Shown in pieces: positions 10,605 through 22,189 of a stretch of 64,000 bases of DNA; position 1 is the first letter of the stretch, and every line of letters starts with the position of its first letter. A program made the position numbers and the translations under genes. The notes beneath the pieces were generated by a model. The model was not told the origin of the DNA and did not search any database. It saw nothing but the letters and a program-made list of their open reading frames with translations. Origin of the DNA: Catenaria anguillulae PL171 (lineage: Eukaryota; Blastocladiomycota; Blastocladiomycetes; Blastocladiales; Catenariaceae); assembly GCA_002102555.1 (NCBI GenBank), contig MCFL01000023.1:62001-126000 (forward strand), in the 5' to 3' direction.

Positions 10605-11987
10605 ATGTCGTACGACCGCCGCGGCCCTCCCCCACCCTCCCAGGGCGGCTACCGCGGCCAGCAACCACCAATGTCGCAATCAGGCGGCTACCGCCAACCC
10701 CCTCCTCCCGCACGAAACCCATCCTATGACAACTCCAACTCGTACGCTTCCTACCAAGACGATTCGCGCGGCCGCTATGACTCACCCGCAAACGATGACC
10801 GTGGCCGGTATGCAACGGGCCGCTCGCCCAACCCATACTCGGCATCGTCTGCGCGCGCCCGCTCCCAATCCCGTGCGCCGCCATCCGACCGTGCGCCGCC
10901 TCGAGGGGACTACAATGTATATCCGCCGCCTCCTGCACCTGCATCCTTGCGTGGCGGCGGAGGCGGCGGTGTTCCCGGGTCCCCTGGCGGCGGGTCAGCC
11001 GGCGCTCGTGACCGCATGGCTGAACTGCGTGCTGCCGGTGTACAACGGCCAGTGACCATGGTATCCCCGAGCGGCGGCGGTGGTGGCGATGGCATTACGG
11101 ATTTCCTCGACGACATTGCCGCCCTTGACAAGTCACTTCGCCGTGTGCAAGACGACATCAACTACATTGCCAAGCTGCACCGCCGGGCATTTGATGCGGT
11201 CCCTGAACACGTTGCCGCCGACAACAAGCGCGAGCTGGATGGTGTGTCGCAGCAAACGAAATCGCAGTTGCAAAAGACACGCAAGACGCTGGATGCATTG
11301 GACGCGGAGCACCAGGGGATGCGCAAGGGCACGGCCGACTATGTCATGTGCGGCAACCAGCTGACCAACCTCAAGAAAAACTACCAGTCCATGGTGCAAG
11401 AGTTTCACCGGCTCGAGACCGAGTTTGGTTCCGCGCAAAAGGATCGCATGTTGCGCGAGATGCGCGTGGTCAAGGCAGATGCCAACGAGGACGATCTCGA
11501 AGAGTACTTGGCGAGCGGCGGCCAGGGTGGCATCTTTGCCCAGCAAGTGCTGCATTCCAGCAGGTATGGCGATGCGCGACGTGCTTTGCGCCAGGTCGAG
11601 GACCGTCAGGCCGAGCTCGTCAAGATTGAGCGCATGGTTGAGGAGCTCGCCCAGCTGTTTTTGGATCTCAACACGTTGATTGAGCAGCAGGATTACACCA
11701 TCAACCAGGTGGCCGAGTATGTGGAGGAAGCCGTCGTGAACATTGAGCAGGGTGAGAAGCAGGTCGAGGAGGCGGTCGAGATTCGCAAAAACACAATCAA
11801 GTGGAGCTGGTATGTGTGCATTTGCCTCATCATCACCTTGATTGGCGTGGCCGTGTACCTGTTTGTGTTTGGGCCGTTTTCGTTCCTGTTGTTTGGCGCC
11901 GCGACCGGTGGCGGCAGCAATGGGAATGCGGCTGCGACACCCACGAAAACGGCCGGAGCAGCGGCACCCACGCCGACTGGGCGTTGA
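10605..11987 (+). CDS. Plasma-membrane syntaxin (Sso1/syntaxin-1 type Qa-SNARE)
   Basis: 460 aa, one exon. Residues 1-150 are low-complexity Pro/Gly/Ser/Arg. The Habc three-helix region starts near ITDFLDDIAALDKSLRRVQDDI. The SNARE motif runs roughly 325-400, with zero-layer glutamine in LFLDLNTLIEQQDYTINQV. A transmembrane helix follows (WYVCICLIITLIGVAVYLFVFG, about 402-424). Qa-SNAREs of this type drive secretory vesicle fusion at the plasma membrane. Two features are unusual: the long disordered N-terminus, and about 35 residues (Gly/Ala/Thr-rich) after the membrane helix that would lie outside the cell, where most syntaxins end. Confidence 0.9.
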   Translation: MSYDRRGPPPPSQGGYRGQQPPMSQSGGYRQPPPPARNPSYDNSNSYASYQDDSRGRYDSPANDDRGRYATGRSPNPYSASSARARSQSRAPPSDRAPPRGDYNVYPPPPAPASLRGGGGGGVPGSPGGGSAGARDRMAELRAAGVQRPVTMVSPSGGGGGDGITDFLDDIAALDKSLRRVQDDINYIAKLHRRAFDAVPEHVAADNKRELDGVSQQTKSQLQKTRKTLDALDAEHQGMRKGTADYVMCGNQLTNLKKNYQSMVQEFHRLETEFGSAQKDRMLREMRVVKADANEDDLEEYLASGGQGGIFAQQVLHSSRYGDARRALRQVEDRQAELVKIERMVEELAQLFLDLNTLIEQQDYTINQVAEYVEEAVVNIEQGEKQVEEAVEIRKNTIKWSWYVCICLIITLIGVAVYLFVFGPFSFLLFGAATGGGSNGNAAATPTKTAGAAAPTPTGR

Positions 11988-12539
11988 TTTGGCGCGTCGA
12001 GCGATAAGTCATGTCCATGTTTTCATAGTCTCTCTACTCTGCGTTTTTGCTCTTGCGTTTCTTTTACCCGTCTTTATCCTTGTTTGCTCGCTTGCTTGTT
12101 GTATTCCCATTGTTTCTCTCTTTTTTTCTCTTGCTGGGCTTGTGCTTGTCCGTCTGTCTGTTTGGTTGCCTCGCACTGTGTTGACGCTCTCACTCGATCC
12201 ACTCGTCTCTCTCTCTCTCTCAATTTCAGTTACATACTCTTTCCTTGCTTGTCCACAACCCTCCTGTATACAATTTTCTTGCCGCGCTATGTATGTATGC
12301 ATGCATTTCAACTTTCTCAACGACGTACATTCGATGCTCGTCCGGCAACTTGCATGACAAATCGTGAGGGCTTGTGTCAGAGCTTGGCCGAAGGCAAAGG
12401 ACTTCGACACGTCCAACGTCCAACGTCCAACGAGGGCGCCAAGTCACTTGGAACGTTGTAACATAAGGATTAATATTGACCCAAGGAGGACATATAAAAC
12501 GCATGTAACAACCTCGAGCAACACCTTCCATTGAATCGC
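11988..12539. other. Intergenic region with BLM10 promoter
   Basis: Pyrimidine-rich (CTTT/TCTC) for the first 250 bases, probably syntaxin 3' UTR. A CATATAAAAC TATA-like box sits at 12491-12500, about 40 bases before the first in-frame BLM10 ATG. No gene is supported. Confidence 0.55.
12491..12500 (+). promoter_or_regulatory. TATA-like box upstream of BLM10
   Basis: CATATAAAAC lies 40 bases before the ATG at 12540 and 136 bases before the ATG at 12636. The spacing fits a TATA box, with transcription starting close to or upstream of 12540. Confidence 0.45.
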
Positions 12540-15500
12540 ATGCAATCCGAAGCACAATCCACTGTCCCCTCCCAGTCAAATTTTCCCAACAACACGACTG
12601 CCCAAGCTACTCACTCAATCGCACCCACGATCACCATGCCCGACGACAAAACCCTGTATCCGGCCGACATAGCCACAGCCACCGATCCCTTTCTGCACCT
12701 GATCCCGCTCCACAATAGTGACGAAGACGCAGACGACCATGTTCCAACGCCCATGCTTACCTCGCTCAATTCGAACGCGCGCGCCTCGCCGCTCAACCCC
12801 TTTGGCAACCTGGGCGCCCCCACTGACTCGGACCTGACTGGTGCGTCCATGGACGGCCTCGACGATATGGACGATCCGTCGGTGGCCGACGAAATGGGCG
12901 GCGGTGGCCACGACGGCGCGCATGGCGGGGGCGATTTCGGTGACGGCCACGGCAGCGGTGATGAGGGTGACAATGCGCACGATTGGGACGCAGATGCAGA
13001 TGATGACGACGAGGACGGCGACGACAACGAGAACGGCAACAACGACCTTGGCGAGGATGGGCAAGCCATGGATGTCGACTCGGACACGACGCAAGCAGAA
13101 AAAGATGCAAAGAAGAGGGTGCCGCTTGGCCCGCCCAAACCAGAGCTGCCCTACCCGCCGTCGTACGCTTTGGGCGGGTTGCCGTACATTGAGACGGCGG
13201 CACAGGTCCGTGGCGAAGCCGCGCGCATGTTGCGCGGCATCAAGCACGGCCTGGCATCGGCCATTCGCCGCGGGGACCTGAGTCCGGGCGCCGTGCATTG
13301 GACGCGCAGATTGCATTCGTATTTGGACGTCAAGTATGACCTGCCGCTGTCGGATCGTGTGCATTTTGTCCAAGTGTATTGGGATTTGATTGCCGGGCAG
13401 GTCACAGTGGATGAGCACGAGATGAATCCGGACGCAAAGTTCATGGAGCCGGCGTTGGTTGAAGTGTGGGCGGGAATGGCCACGCGGTTGCTCAAGTACG
13501 ATACATTTGCTCTCCTCTTGTTTTACTGCGTCGATCGACTGACACCAGCCCAACAACAGGAAAGATCAACTCCTCAAACCTGTCGCCGCACAGCTCACCT
13601 TTCACTGGCGACCAGTCTACAACCTCATCAAAAACGTCTACCACCGCCGCTCAACCTCGCCGCGCCTCTCGTCCACCGCCATGAAATCGCTCGCCTCGCT
13701 CGGTCGACTCATTGAACACTCGCTGGCCTACGCACCGGAATCCACAGCCGGCGAGGTGTTTCACGAATTCTTCCCGCGCCTCGGACTCGTCGACCTTGGC
13801 CAAACCGTGATTGCCACGGCCATGCTCAACTTGTTTTTACCTGCACAGCATGTGCCCGTCAAACACATCAAGGCCCTTGTCCACGCATGGATCGGGCAAT
13901 TTGTCCATGTGCCCACGCTCGACGCCATGTTCATTGACGTGCTCACAAACATTGTAGCCTTGCAACCCATGGAAACCACGCGCCAGTGGCTCACGCCAGG
14001 ACTCGCGCGCACGCTCGCGTCACGTGGGCTGCGCATGCTCGAATTGCCCGTTGGCTCGTCCGACTCTGGATCTGCCGCGGGCGGCACGGGCGCAGTCAAG
14101 GTGGAGTTGTCGGCGAGTGTCGTGAGCATTTTGCTCAAGAAGCGCAACTTTAATCGCACGCGCATCTTTGCACGATGGCTCGTCATGACGATCGAGTGGG
14201 ACGAGGGCTTGGACCATTTGAAGACGGTGATCAAGGCGTCCGACTCGTTTACGCATCCGAGTAATCGCGGCCCGTGGACGGGCAGTTTGGCTAGGTTTGT
14301 GCGCGGTGTTGCCTCCGAGTACGCCTTGCTCTCTTTTGTTTTATGGCGGTGTGTATAGTGCTGACGTTACACAAATCAACACACCTCAAGGTTTGCCGCA
14401 CGCCTCACCGAAACCGACCCGTTACCCACGCCTGCGCTGCGCGCCCTCACCCGCCCCGTCGTCCAGCTCCTCCGCCACCCGATCCTCTACCTCGCGCACG
14501 CCCGCGACGCCAACGCCGCAAACTCTGCACAGGGCGCGCTGCGATACCTGGCGGCCATGGACCCGCAATCCATCATGCCCATGCTGCTCGCCGAATACAT
14601 CTACCCGTCACTGGGCGGGGTCGACCCGACCCTGGGCGCCGACGGCGCCATGGATGTGAGTGTTGCCGGCGGCGGGGATCCCGGCGCACAGTCGCATCGG
14701 CTCATGGCGGCGCTTGCGGGCATGCGATCGACCGTGTGGGCGCTCGTGCACCCGACGCTGTGGCCGGCAGGGCCAAGGGACCATTTGCCTGAACTACTGT
14801 ACTTGGTGTTGCCCGGAATTGACGTCAACGATGCAAACAAGACGCTCAACACGCTCTTGTTTATCGCGCAGGTCCACGCGTGTGTCCGGTTGGACAAGGT
14901 GCTGAGCCACGGGGCAGACGAGTGGGTCGTCGAGTTTTTCAACAAGGTGTTGGCGCTGCTCGAAAACATTGATGCGGCGGGTCCGCAAGCGCATCAGCCC
15001 GGGTCGGGCGGCGGCGGCAAGAGCAAAGGACCGGGCGGGATCGAGGCCAACATGATTTCCGCGCTCGTGTATGCCGTGTCCAATGTGGTCAGCCAATTGA
15101 CGCCCGACTTGTTCAAGGTGGCCGCCAACAAGATGTACACGTGGGCCAGGTCCAGGACCTTGTTGCATGCGGGAAACGCCGTGGCGCAGCTTGTGCATGC
15201 CGTTGTGGCTAGGGATCCAAACGGTCAGCTGCCAAAGTGGTTGGCGTGGTTGGACGAAGTTGTGCGCGACGAGATTGAACATGGTGCCGGCATGAGCAAG
15301 ACGGTCAAGCCCGGCCAGGGCACGGGTGAGCAAGGAACAGCAACGCTTTTGGGCTACTTGCAGATTGTGCAGCAGTTGGCGTTGACCCCGGGTGAAGCCG
15401 TCTACGAGACGCGCGACCAGTGGAACAAGTTTCTGGGCGTGTTGGCGCCGCTGGCAAACCGCGATGCGTTCCGCCAGGTGCAGAGGATCCGGGCGCATTT

Positions 15501-18500
15501 GGTGGCGAGTTTGAGCGCAATGTACCCCAAGGATTACCTCAACACCGAGTGGGTTGGTGCAGACGGGAACATGGGCAACGAGACGTGGATCGAACGGAAC
15601 GAACTGTTCCCGAAACCTGCCGATGTCACGTACCGGTGGCATGTGCCAAGCGAGGACGAGATCAAGCTGGCAAAGTCGTTGGTCGAGCAGGAGGTCGAGG
15701 TGGTCGAACAGGAGATTGCGCGGTTGACTGCTGCAAAGTCGACGGCCGCTGAGAAGAGTGTTGCCGAGGACGCAATGGACGTGGACCAGCGGCCGGCATC
15801 GGCGTCGGCGTTTGACGAGCAGCACGCGTGGATCAAGGCGCTGTCGCAACTCAGTTACTTGGTGCATTCCACGAGCACGTGGGTGGCAGATGACAATGGC
15901 CAGGGCAAGAAGCAGTCGGTGCAGCAAAGGAGATTTGTCAAAAACAATCCCGTGTTGGAGACGGGGCCGCAGGTCAAGGTCGGTACCTTGCGTACAAGGC
16001 TGGTCAAGCTGCTCGAGACCGCATGGCAGGTGTTTCAACATGCGGGCGACGCACGGACTGCTGAAAAGGGTGGCGCTGAGATTCTTCAAGTCGCTCACGA
16101 GGAAGCAAGTGATGGCAAGAAGGAGTCAAAGGAAGACAAGGTGGCAGCACCGCCTGCAGACCCAAACTTGTCGATTCTTGTCATGCTTTTATCGGGCACG
16201 CGCACATACTTGCAAACCGGTCGCATTTCATCCTTCTCGCACTCTTCGGCCATGCGGTCGCGCAAGGCCCTGTTCCGCATGCCCCATGGACTCGCTGCAG
16301 GCCCTGCATGGGACGCCGACGATGCCGATGCCGGCCGCCAGCTAGGCCCGAAATGGACCTCGGCCAAATCGCTTCCTCGCTCGCTCCACATTCGCCGCGC
16401 ACATCTCATCCACCTTCGCCGCCAAAAGCTCAACGCCCACCATCTCCCGATCCCAGAACGCGCCAACGAGCTCGTCGACAAGCTCTACCCACACTGCCTC
16501 TCGAGCTACACGGGCGTGCGCCGCACAACCCAATCGACGCTGCTCACGGTCGCCACCCCGCACATTTCGTTCCGCCGCGACCTGCTCAACTACGTCATTG
16601 ACACGCTCACGCAGCTGCCCCAGTCCAAGGCCATGGACAAGGATGAACGGTCTGCCCGGATCCGCGCGGGTCTCAACCTGCTCCGGTCCGGCACGCTTGT
16701 GCGCGCCATCTCGAATGGCCCGCAGTACACATGGCCGTTTATGCGGGCGCTGCTGACGGTGGCAAAGTACCAAGACGAGCCGCAAGTCATTTCCCATGCG
16801 CATTACTTGACTGTGGCGTTTATCATGAATGTGTCGACCATGTCGTTTGCGCCGTTGGTCGTGGAAAAGGCCGTGGACAAGGTAGCCGAGTTGAGGTGGG
16901 AGCGAAAGCCGGCGCACGTGAACGGCTCCGAGGTCACCGGTAGTGGACCGTCCGAAGCTGTGGCGACGGCAACCGTGACGGCTGTGACCGAAACCAATTT
17001 GGTTGCCATGGAAGAGGCCGAGGTGGAAAAAGTGGAGGGGAAGCCGGTGGCGTCGAGCAAGGGCGTCATCAACAAGCCGCTTACGCCCAAGGAAAAGACG
17101 GCCAAGTTGCAAGCCGCGCTCGATACCATGGTGCGCATCTACTGGACGTCGTCGTCAACGAGCGGCGGCCAAGTCGTGTTCCCCGAGGAGGCGACCATGT
17201 CCGAGTCAGGTGGCGGCGACGAATCTGACGCCATGGACGTTGACCAAGAAGAGCGGGATGTGACCAATGTAACGAGCATGCATTGGCGCCTGTTTGGGAC
17301 CATGATGTCACTGGTGAGTGCCCTGTCGATTCGCCATGATGTTGTGCTCCGCCCCGATCTCGTTTCCATGCTCATGGCCGGTTGGATTCACGACCACACG
17401 CATATCCGCCAAGGCGCCGAGGCCATTTTGCTCGCACTGCAAGCTCGCTTCAAGTATCGCGCGGGACCCAATCCGGCAAAATCGTTGGTTGACGTGGACG
17501 ATGCGCTCGCCGACTACCTTCGGCATGAAAAGATTGACGTGGCCAACAACGGCGACAGCAACAACAACAACGCGCCGAGTTTCTACATTCACGAGGGATC
17601 GGTCGGCTGGCTGTGTTTCCGCGACAAGATCAACGTGTATCGCATGGACCCACCGGCGGGCCCACGCCATCACGCAGCCGACACGACAGCCGTCGATGCA
17701 TTCCGCAAAGCGTTCAGTAAGCCCGAGTGGGCCAACAAGCTGTTCCACTTCATGTCGCTTGAGCAAGCAACTCAACAAGGCCAAGTCCCGGCATTCCACT
17801 GGAACCGGTCCAACCAGCTCCGGCACCTGTTTGCCATCACGGGTCCTGCACGCATCCTCGATGCCTTGCTGCCGCTTACGATTGCCAAGCTGCAAGCACC
17901 GTCCGACAAGGCCAGCCAGCTCAAGTGCGGCTTGGAGTTTGCCGCCGCCGTGCTGCGCGGGAGCAAGCATTGGCCAGTGGCGGAAGCGCAGCGTGCGTGG
18001 ACCGAGTTGATACCCGTTTGGACCGCGGCCATGCGTGCTTCGGGCCCTGATACGTTCCGTTTGTACTACATGGCGCTCCGGTTTGTGCTGGGCAATCGCG
18101 ACCCGCGCATGTCTCAGCCGTTGATTCAGGCCGTATTGGAGATGGCGCGCGAGCTCGAAGTTCAGGACCTGGCGTCATCCGCTGTGGCCGGCGTGGATCA
18201 ATCAAGATTGACCGGCAATGAACGACCAGAGACGCCCTCGGCAGCGCCGAGCAAGGCATCTGCTTTTGGGGTTGCCAAAAGGCTCGTGTATTGGCGTGTG
18301 CTCGTCGAGTCGCTTGGTCATCGTGGTGTCGATGATGTGGCAGGCTGGGCCACTGGCAGCATGATCAAGATGCTGCATCATCCGTACAAGCTCGTTCGGG
18401 ATACGCTGGCGACGCTTGTGGCCGACTCCATGCACCTGGTTTACCGCCCGCTGGTTCGCAGCACCGACGCCTGGATTGATCTGGTCAACTCGTCGGAATC

Positions 18501-19551
18501 GGGTCTCGCCGCGCAAGAGAGGATTGACCAGTGCATGTCGTTGACCAAGCAAACGGTGGACGCCATTGCACAACTGCCCGAGGTGCTAAGGAGCACGTCC
18601 AAGGACGATTCTGCGCAAGCGGCCAAATCGATTGCCGTGCTCGCATTGACGGCTGGAAACACGGCGCGTGCGCACGTTGGGCATACCGCCCTGCTCAAAT
18701 TTTTGCCGATTGTTTACAAGCTGGTGCCGTCCGAGGATCCGGAAGCGGTGGAGCTTGCGTCGGGTGCGATCACGACTGCCGCACATTTCGATTTGGGATC
18801 CGTGAATCGTGTGCGTGAGTTTATCGCTGTGTTGATGGACATGATCAAGACGACCGAAGAATCGCATGATCGCCCGGCGTCTCCCAAATCCACTTCGGCG
18901 GCCGCGTCACCCACCAAGTCACCATCATCTTCGCCCTCGCCGTCCAAGAATGGTTCAAGTTGGCAAATCAAGCTGCGCGTGTTGCGCTACATTCAAGTCG
19001 CCTTCTTCCGCCACCTGCCCATCCTTCTCGCCAATGACCGCGAGTGGATCGTGGATCAAGTCGCCAGCCTCTTGTTGGATCCCAATGTCGAAGTGCGCAC
19101 TCTGGCCGGCGTGACGCTTGCGGGTTTGGTCCAATGCTCGGGCGGCGTTCGCGACAAGGACTCGAACGAGCGCAACGCCGTGGCCGCTCGCGTGCGCCAC
19201 CACGCTGACCGTTTGCTGTCGCGTGGTCCGCTGCCCAAGCGCCGCCACGGACAACCTTTGCCCGAAGGATTTGCAGACGCTGTGCGCCACCGCCACGCTG
19301 GCGTGCTTGCACTTGCCGCCCTCGTCCGTGCGCATCCGTACACGGTCCCAGCGCCCGAGGTGCCCGAGGCGCTCGTCAAGTTGGCGTCGTATGCCGAGGA
19401 TCCGGTCCCGATTGGGCCCACGGTCAGGTCCGTGTTTGCCGATTTCAAGCGATCGCATGCTGATTCGTGGCATTTGGATATCATGGCGTTTGATGAGGAT
19501 CAGAGGTCGGTCATGGCCGATATGTTGGTATCGCCGTCGTATTATGCTTGA
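12540..19551 (+). CDS. BLM10: Proteasome activator Blm10/PA200
   Basis: Three exons: 12540-13495, 13560-14294 and 14391-19551. The protein is 2283 aa from the first ATG, or 2251 aa from the ATG at 12636 (MPDDKTLYPADIA). Introns are 64 and 96 nt, both interrupting a codon after its second base. Blm10/PA200 is a dome of HEAT repeats that caps the 20S proteasome and opens its gate in an ATP-independent way. Family landmarks include FHWRPVYNLIKNVYHRR after intron 1 and the C-terminal FKRSHADSW segment. The protein ends in SPSYYA, so it keeps the YYx (HbYX) tail that docks into the proteasome alpha ring. An acidic Asp/Gly-rich region occupies residues about 100-185 from the first ATG. Ser/Pro-rich linkers occur near 18870-18960. 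A 20S beta subunit gene lies in the same window at 51455 but is not linked. Confidence 0.92.
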
Positions 19552-20015
19552 TGTCCTTTGTCATTTTAATGCTCTGGCTCGTGATGCGTTTTGTTTGCCT
19601 CTTGTCTTGAGATTGTGGGAATCTCTGTATGAATGGCCCTGTGTTATGTATGGTTGATGTAATCCTTTCTTGAACAAGTGCGTTTCGATTACCGACGTCT
19701 GTATTGTGAGAATCGTCGACGGCCTGTCCGCAATTGCGATGGAATCCAGATCCAGGTCCGTGACGATGGTTTATCTATGCAGCCTTTTGCACTTTAGGCA
19801 ACTAGTGGCAGTTTCTTCCTCGTCCCTGACTCAACGTCCGTGCCGCCTCATGTCGTTCCAATTGAACCCCCTGTTGGCGGACATTCCCACACTTTCGTTA
19901 CCCCTTACTTGGAAGACGTTGACAGTTTGGAGCTCATGAATCTTTCCGTCGCCTTCGTCCGTCAAAGTGGCGTCGCCCCCAGCCAGTCCGCTTCTTACAT
20001 ACCTCGGATTGCGTT
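19552..20015. other. Intergenic region up to the duplication breakpoint
   Basis: BLM10 3' flank, with nothing coding that I can support. It ends at the left edge of the inverted repeat, where similarity to the A4 gene begins abruptly at ACCGACAGC (20016). Confidence 0.55.
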
Positions 20016-20333
20016 ACCGACAGCTACGACGAGCGCCTGCTTCCGGCGCCCATGACGCACTACGTCCCACTCATGGCTGCAGTGGGCGTGGCACTGGTCA
20101 TTCTGATTGCAGTCGCCGTGTGGACGGACGGGGGCCAGCGGTTTGTGCGCAAATGGATGCTCGGTTGGCGGACAACGACGGAGCGGGATTTGGAGCTGAA
20201 ACCTGTAACGGGCGATATGGTGGCGGATCTGGGCGACGAGCGAGCCGTGCGGGAAGCAGCCGAGATTGGGGCCGAGCAGTTGCCCGTGTATGCCAGCGAT
20301 GATGGACCACAGGCCACCGCACGGACCGAATGA
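20016..20333 (+). pseudogene. Family A fragment (A1), 3' end only
   Basis: A truncated copy of the last part of gene A4, about 99% identical by eye. It encodes the membrane helix (MAAVGVALVILIAVAVW), the conserved tail WRTTTERDLELKPVTG and the end LPVYAS. All of the extracellular-type region, including the start, is missing. It begins at the inverted-repeat breakpoint, so it was cut when the segment was duplicated and is not an independent gene. An in-frame ATG at 20052 could give a 93-aa membrane peptide, but there is no reason to think it is used. Confidence 0.85.
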
Positions 20334-20411
20334 ATGAATAAAGAAGAGTGAGAAACGTCCCTTCTATTGTATTCTGTACAAGTATGATATACACATTCGC
20401 TGATGACCATA

Positions 20412-21754
20412 CTACACGCGGTCATCGACAACTTCGCTTGCCCTTCCGTGCTGCTCCTGTTGTGTTGCATATCTCTTGCGAACCCACAATTGCAAGACCC
20501 TCAACACAATCAACCCACCAACGGTCCCAATTACAACCCACATCCACATGGCCGCTTGTGCCCTGCGCTCCAAATCCTCGGACCGATACCTCGGATCAAT
20601 CGCCACCATCACCAGCGCCTGTTCCGGATCCAGCCCTTTGCCCCCTGCCGCCTCGGCACACTTGCCGTCAACGCAGCGAGAAAACACACACTCGATCGAG
20701 GTGGCACACGACTCACCCGTCAGCCGTGATGCGGTCCATGTGCGTGTACTCTGCGGACAGTGGCCCAACGAATACAGGTTGCCCGGCATCGCAGCAAATG
20801 GCGTGCGCAAATTGGACACATCAGTAGTGCCGAAAGCCTCAAAGCCGCGGAATAGGGTGGATTTCGCGATCCATGGGTGCACGCCGCGGCCATTGATTCT
20901 CAGTGCATTTGCCGACAGGTGAATGTAGAGGCCGCGATTGGACGCGGTGGCCCAGGTGCCTGCGCTTGACATTTTGTAATCCTGGAGTTGCTGGAGGTCC
21001 GAAGTGGGCGCGAGTATGACTCCAGTTGCTTGGTCGGTGAGTGTTGGGTCGCAGGGAAAGCCGAGTGGAAGAGTGGGTAGACGGATGCCGCTGTAATCAG
21101 AATCACTTGATGAATTGGACCAGCGGAAGCTATCAGGGGTCGTTGGAAGCGACATGTTACGTTGGAGGAAGAACGGGTGGTTGCGGGAGACGCAGATCGA
21201 AGAGTGCCCGATAAAATAGTCGATGGGACAGTTGCGAATGGCACACTCGTCCAAGGCGTTGTCTGCAGTAGAAGCAGATGGTGAGACATTTGAGCACATT
21301 TGTACAGCTCATGGCGAGAGAAAAAAAAAGCATAAATACACGAATTGAAGTGCTGTACCAAGTCGGCCCGCTCCTTTGACGAAACCCTACCCCCTCGAAA
21401 CCGATCTGCCTCAGCGAGCAACACATCGTAGGTGGCCCCCGAGTCGGAAGTGATGTGGGCAAGCTCCTTGTCACATTTGTCCATGACGCATATGGAAAGG
21501 GCCGTCGCCGAACTGCTTGGTGCCGAAGGGACGAGGTCATAAACCTTGCATGATTCGGCAATTGGGATGGGCGTTGACTTGTTGACAAACAGCGAGGCGG
21601 CAAACAGCGGAAACAGGTCGAGAAGAGGGACTGGGCGGCCAGTGTCACCTTCACCGCTGCGGTAGTGCAGGGGTACGGCCGGGGTGACGGAGTACTCGGA
21701 GGGGTAGTAGGCAAAGGACGAGAACCCACTTTCGATTGAAAGGTCGCTCATCAT
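20412..21754 (-). CDS. Family B membrane protein (B1)
   Basis: Predicted 421 aa from exons 21754-21340 and 21262-20412; the 77-nt intron splits a codon after its first base. I do not recognise the family. The N-terminus carries the family-wide pattern YYPSEYS..PAVPLHY and GRPVPLLDLFPLFA. Next come CVMDKCDKELA, the splice site within HFNSYNALDECAI, SSICVSRNHPFF, LPLGFPCDP, SLGHCPQST and the Cys module GESCATSIECVFSRCVDGKC. A single membrane helix (AMWMWVVIGTVGGLIVLRVL) and a tail of about 22 residues end the protein. No N-terminal signal peptide is visible. It is head-to-head with pseudogene A2 (435-bp gap). Its 3' half is nearly identical to B2. Two adjacent ATGs are possible starts. Confidence 0.72.
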
Positions 21755-22189
21755 GTATGTTCGGCGTATGGATGAAGAAAGTGCGGGTATGAATATCGGT
21801 CGACTCGGAAGGTGGGTCACTGCCGACGTCGGGTGTATTTGTATGTCGTGGCAGTAGCACATGTACCATGGTATTGAAGGGCGGTTGGGCGGGAGACAGC
21901 CCAGGCAATTCGACCATATCATGTCTCACGATTGCCACGAATCGTCACATGAACATTCACGGTTCCTCCTGGCACTTCATGCAGGGGGTCGGGGCCTGTC
22001 GGCCTGGCCTCCATGGAGGAAATCTGTTCGCAGTCAATAGGAAATAAATACCCCAGGACCATGAATATGAATGCACAACGCAGTGGAGCCGTTGCCGCCC
22101 ACTCTCTCTGGCCAATGCCCTTCGGTACCACCACCAGGAACGCCATCGTTACCATAAATCAAGACTTCCTGTAATAAACACCGATTGAC
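21755..22189. promoter_or_regulatory. Bidirectional intergenic region B1 / A2psi
   Basis: 435 bp between divergent starts. Contains TGTCTCAC at 21922-21929, oriented toward the A gene. An AAATAAATACC element lies near 22040. No gene is supported. Confidence 0.4.

Noticed and set aside
14794-16098. 434-codon minus-strand open frame inside BLM10
   Set aside because: It is the shadow of a GC-rich coding strand. BLM10 reads continuously on the plus strand with family similarity.
20403-20922. Plus-strand frames of 108-159 codons opposite B1, conserved in the copy opposite B2
   Set aside because: Their conservation follows from near-identity of the two arms. They lie antisense to family B coding sequence and match nothing.
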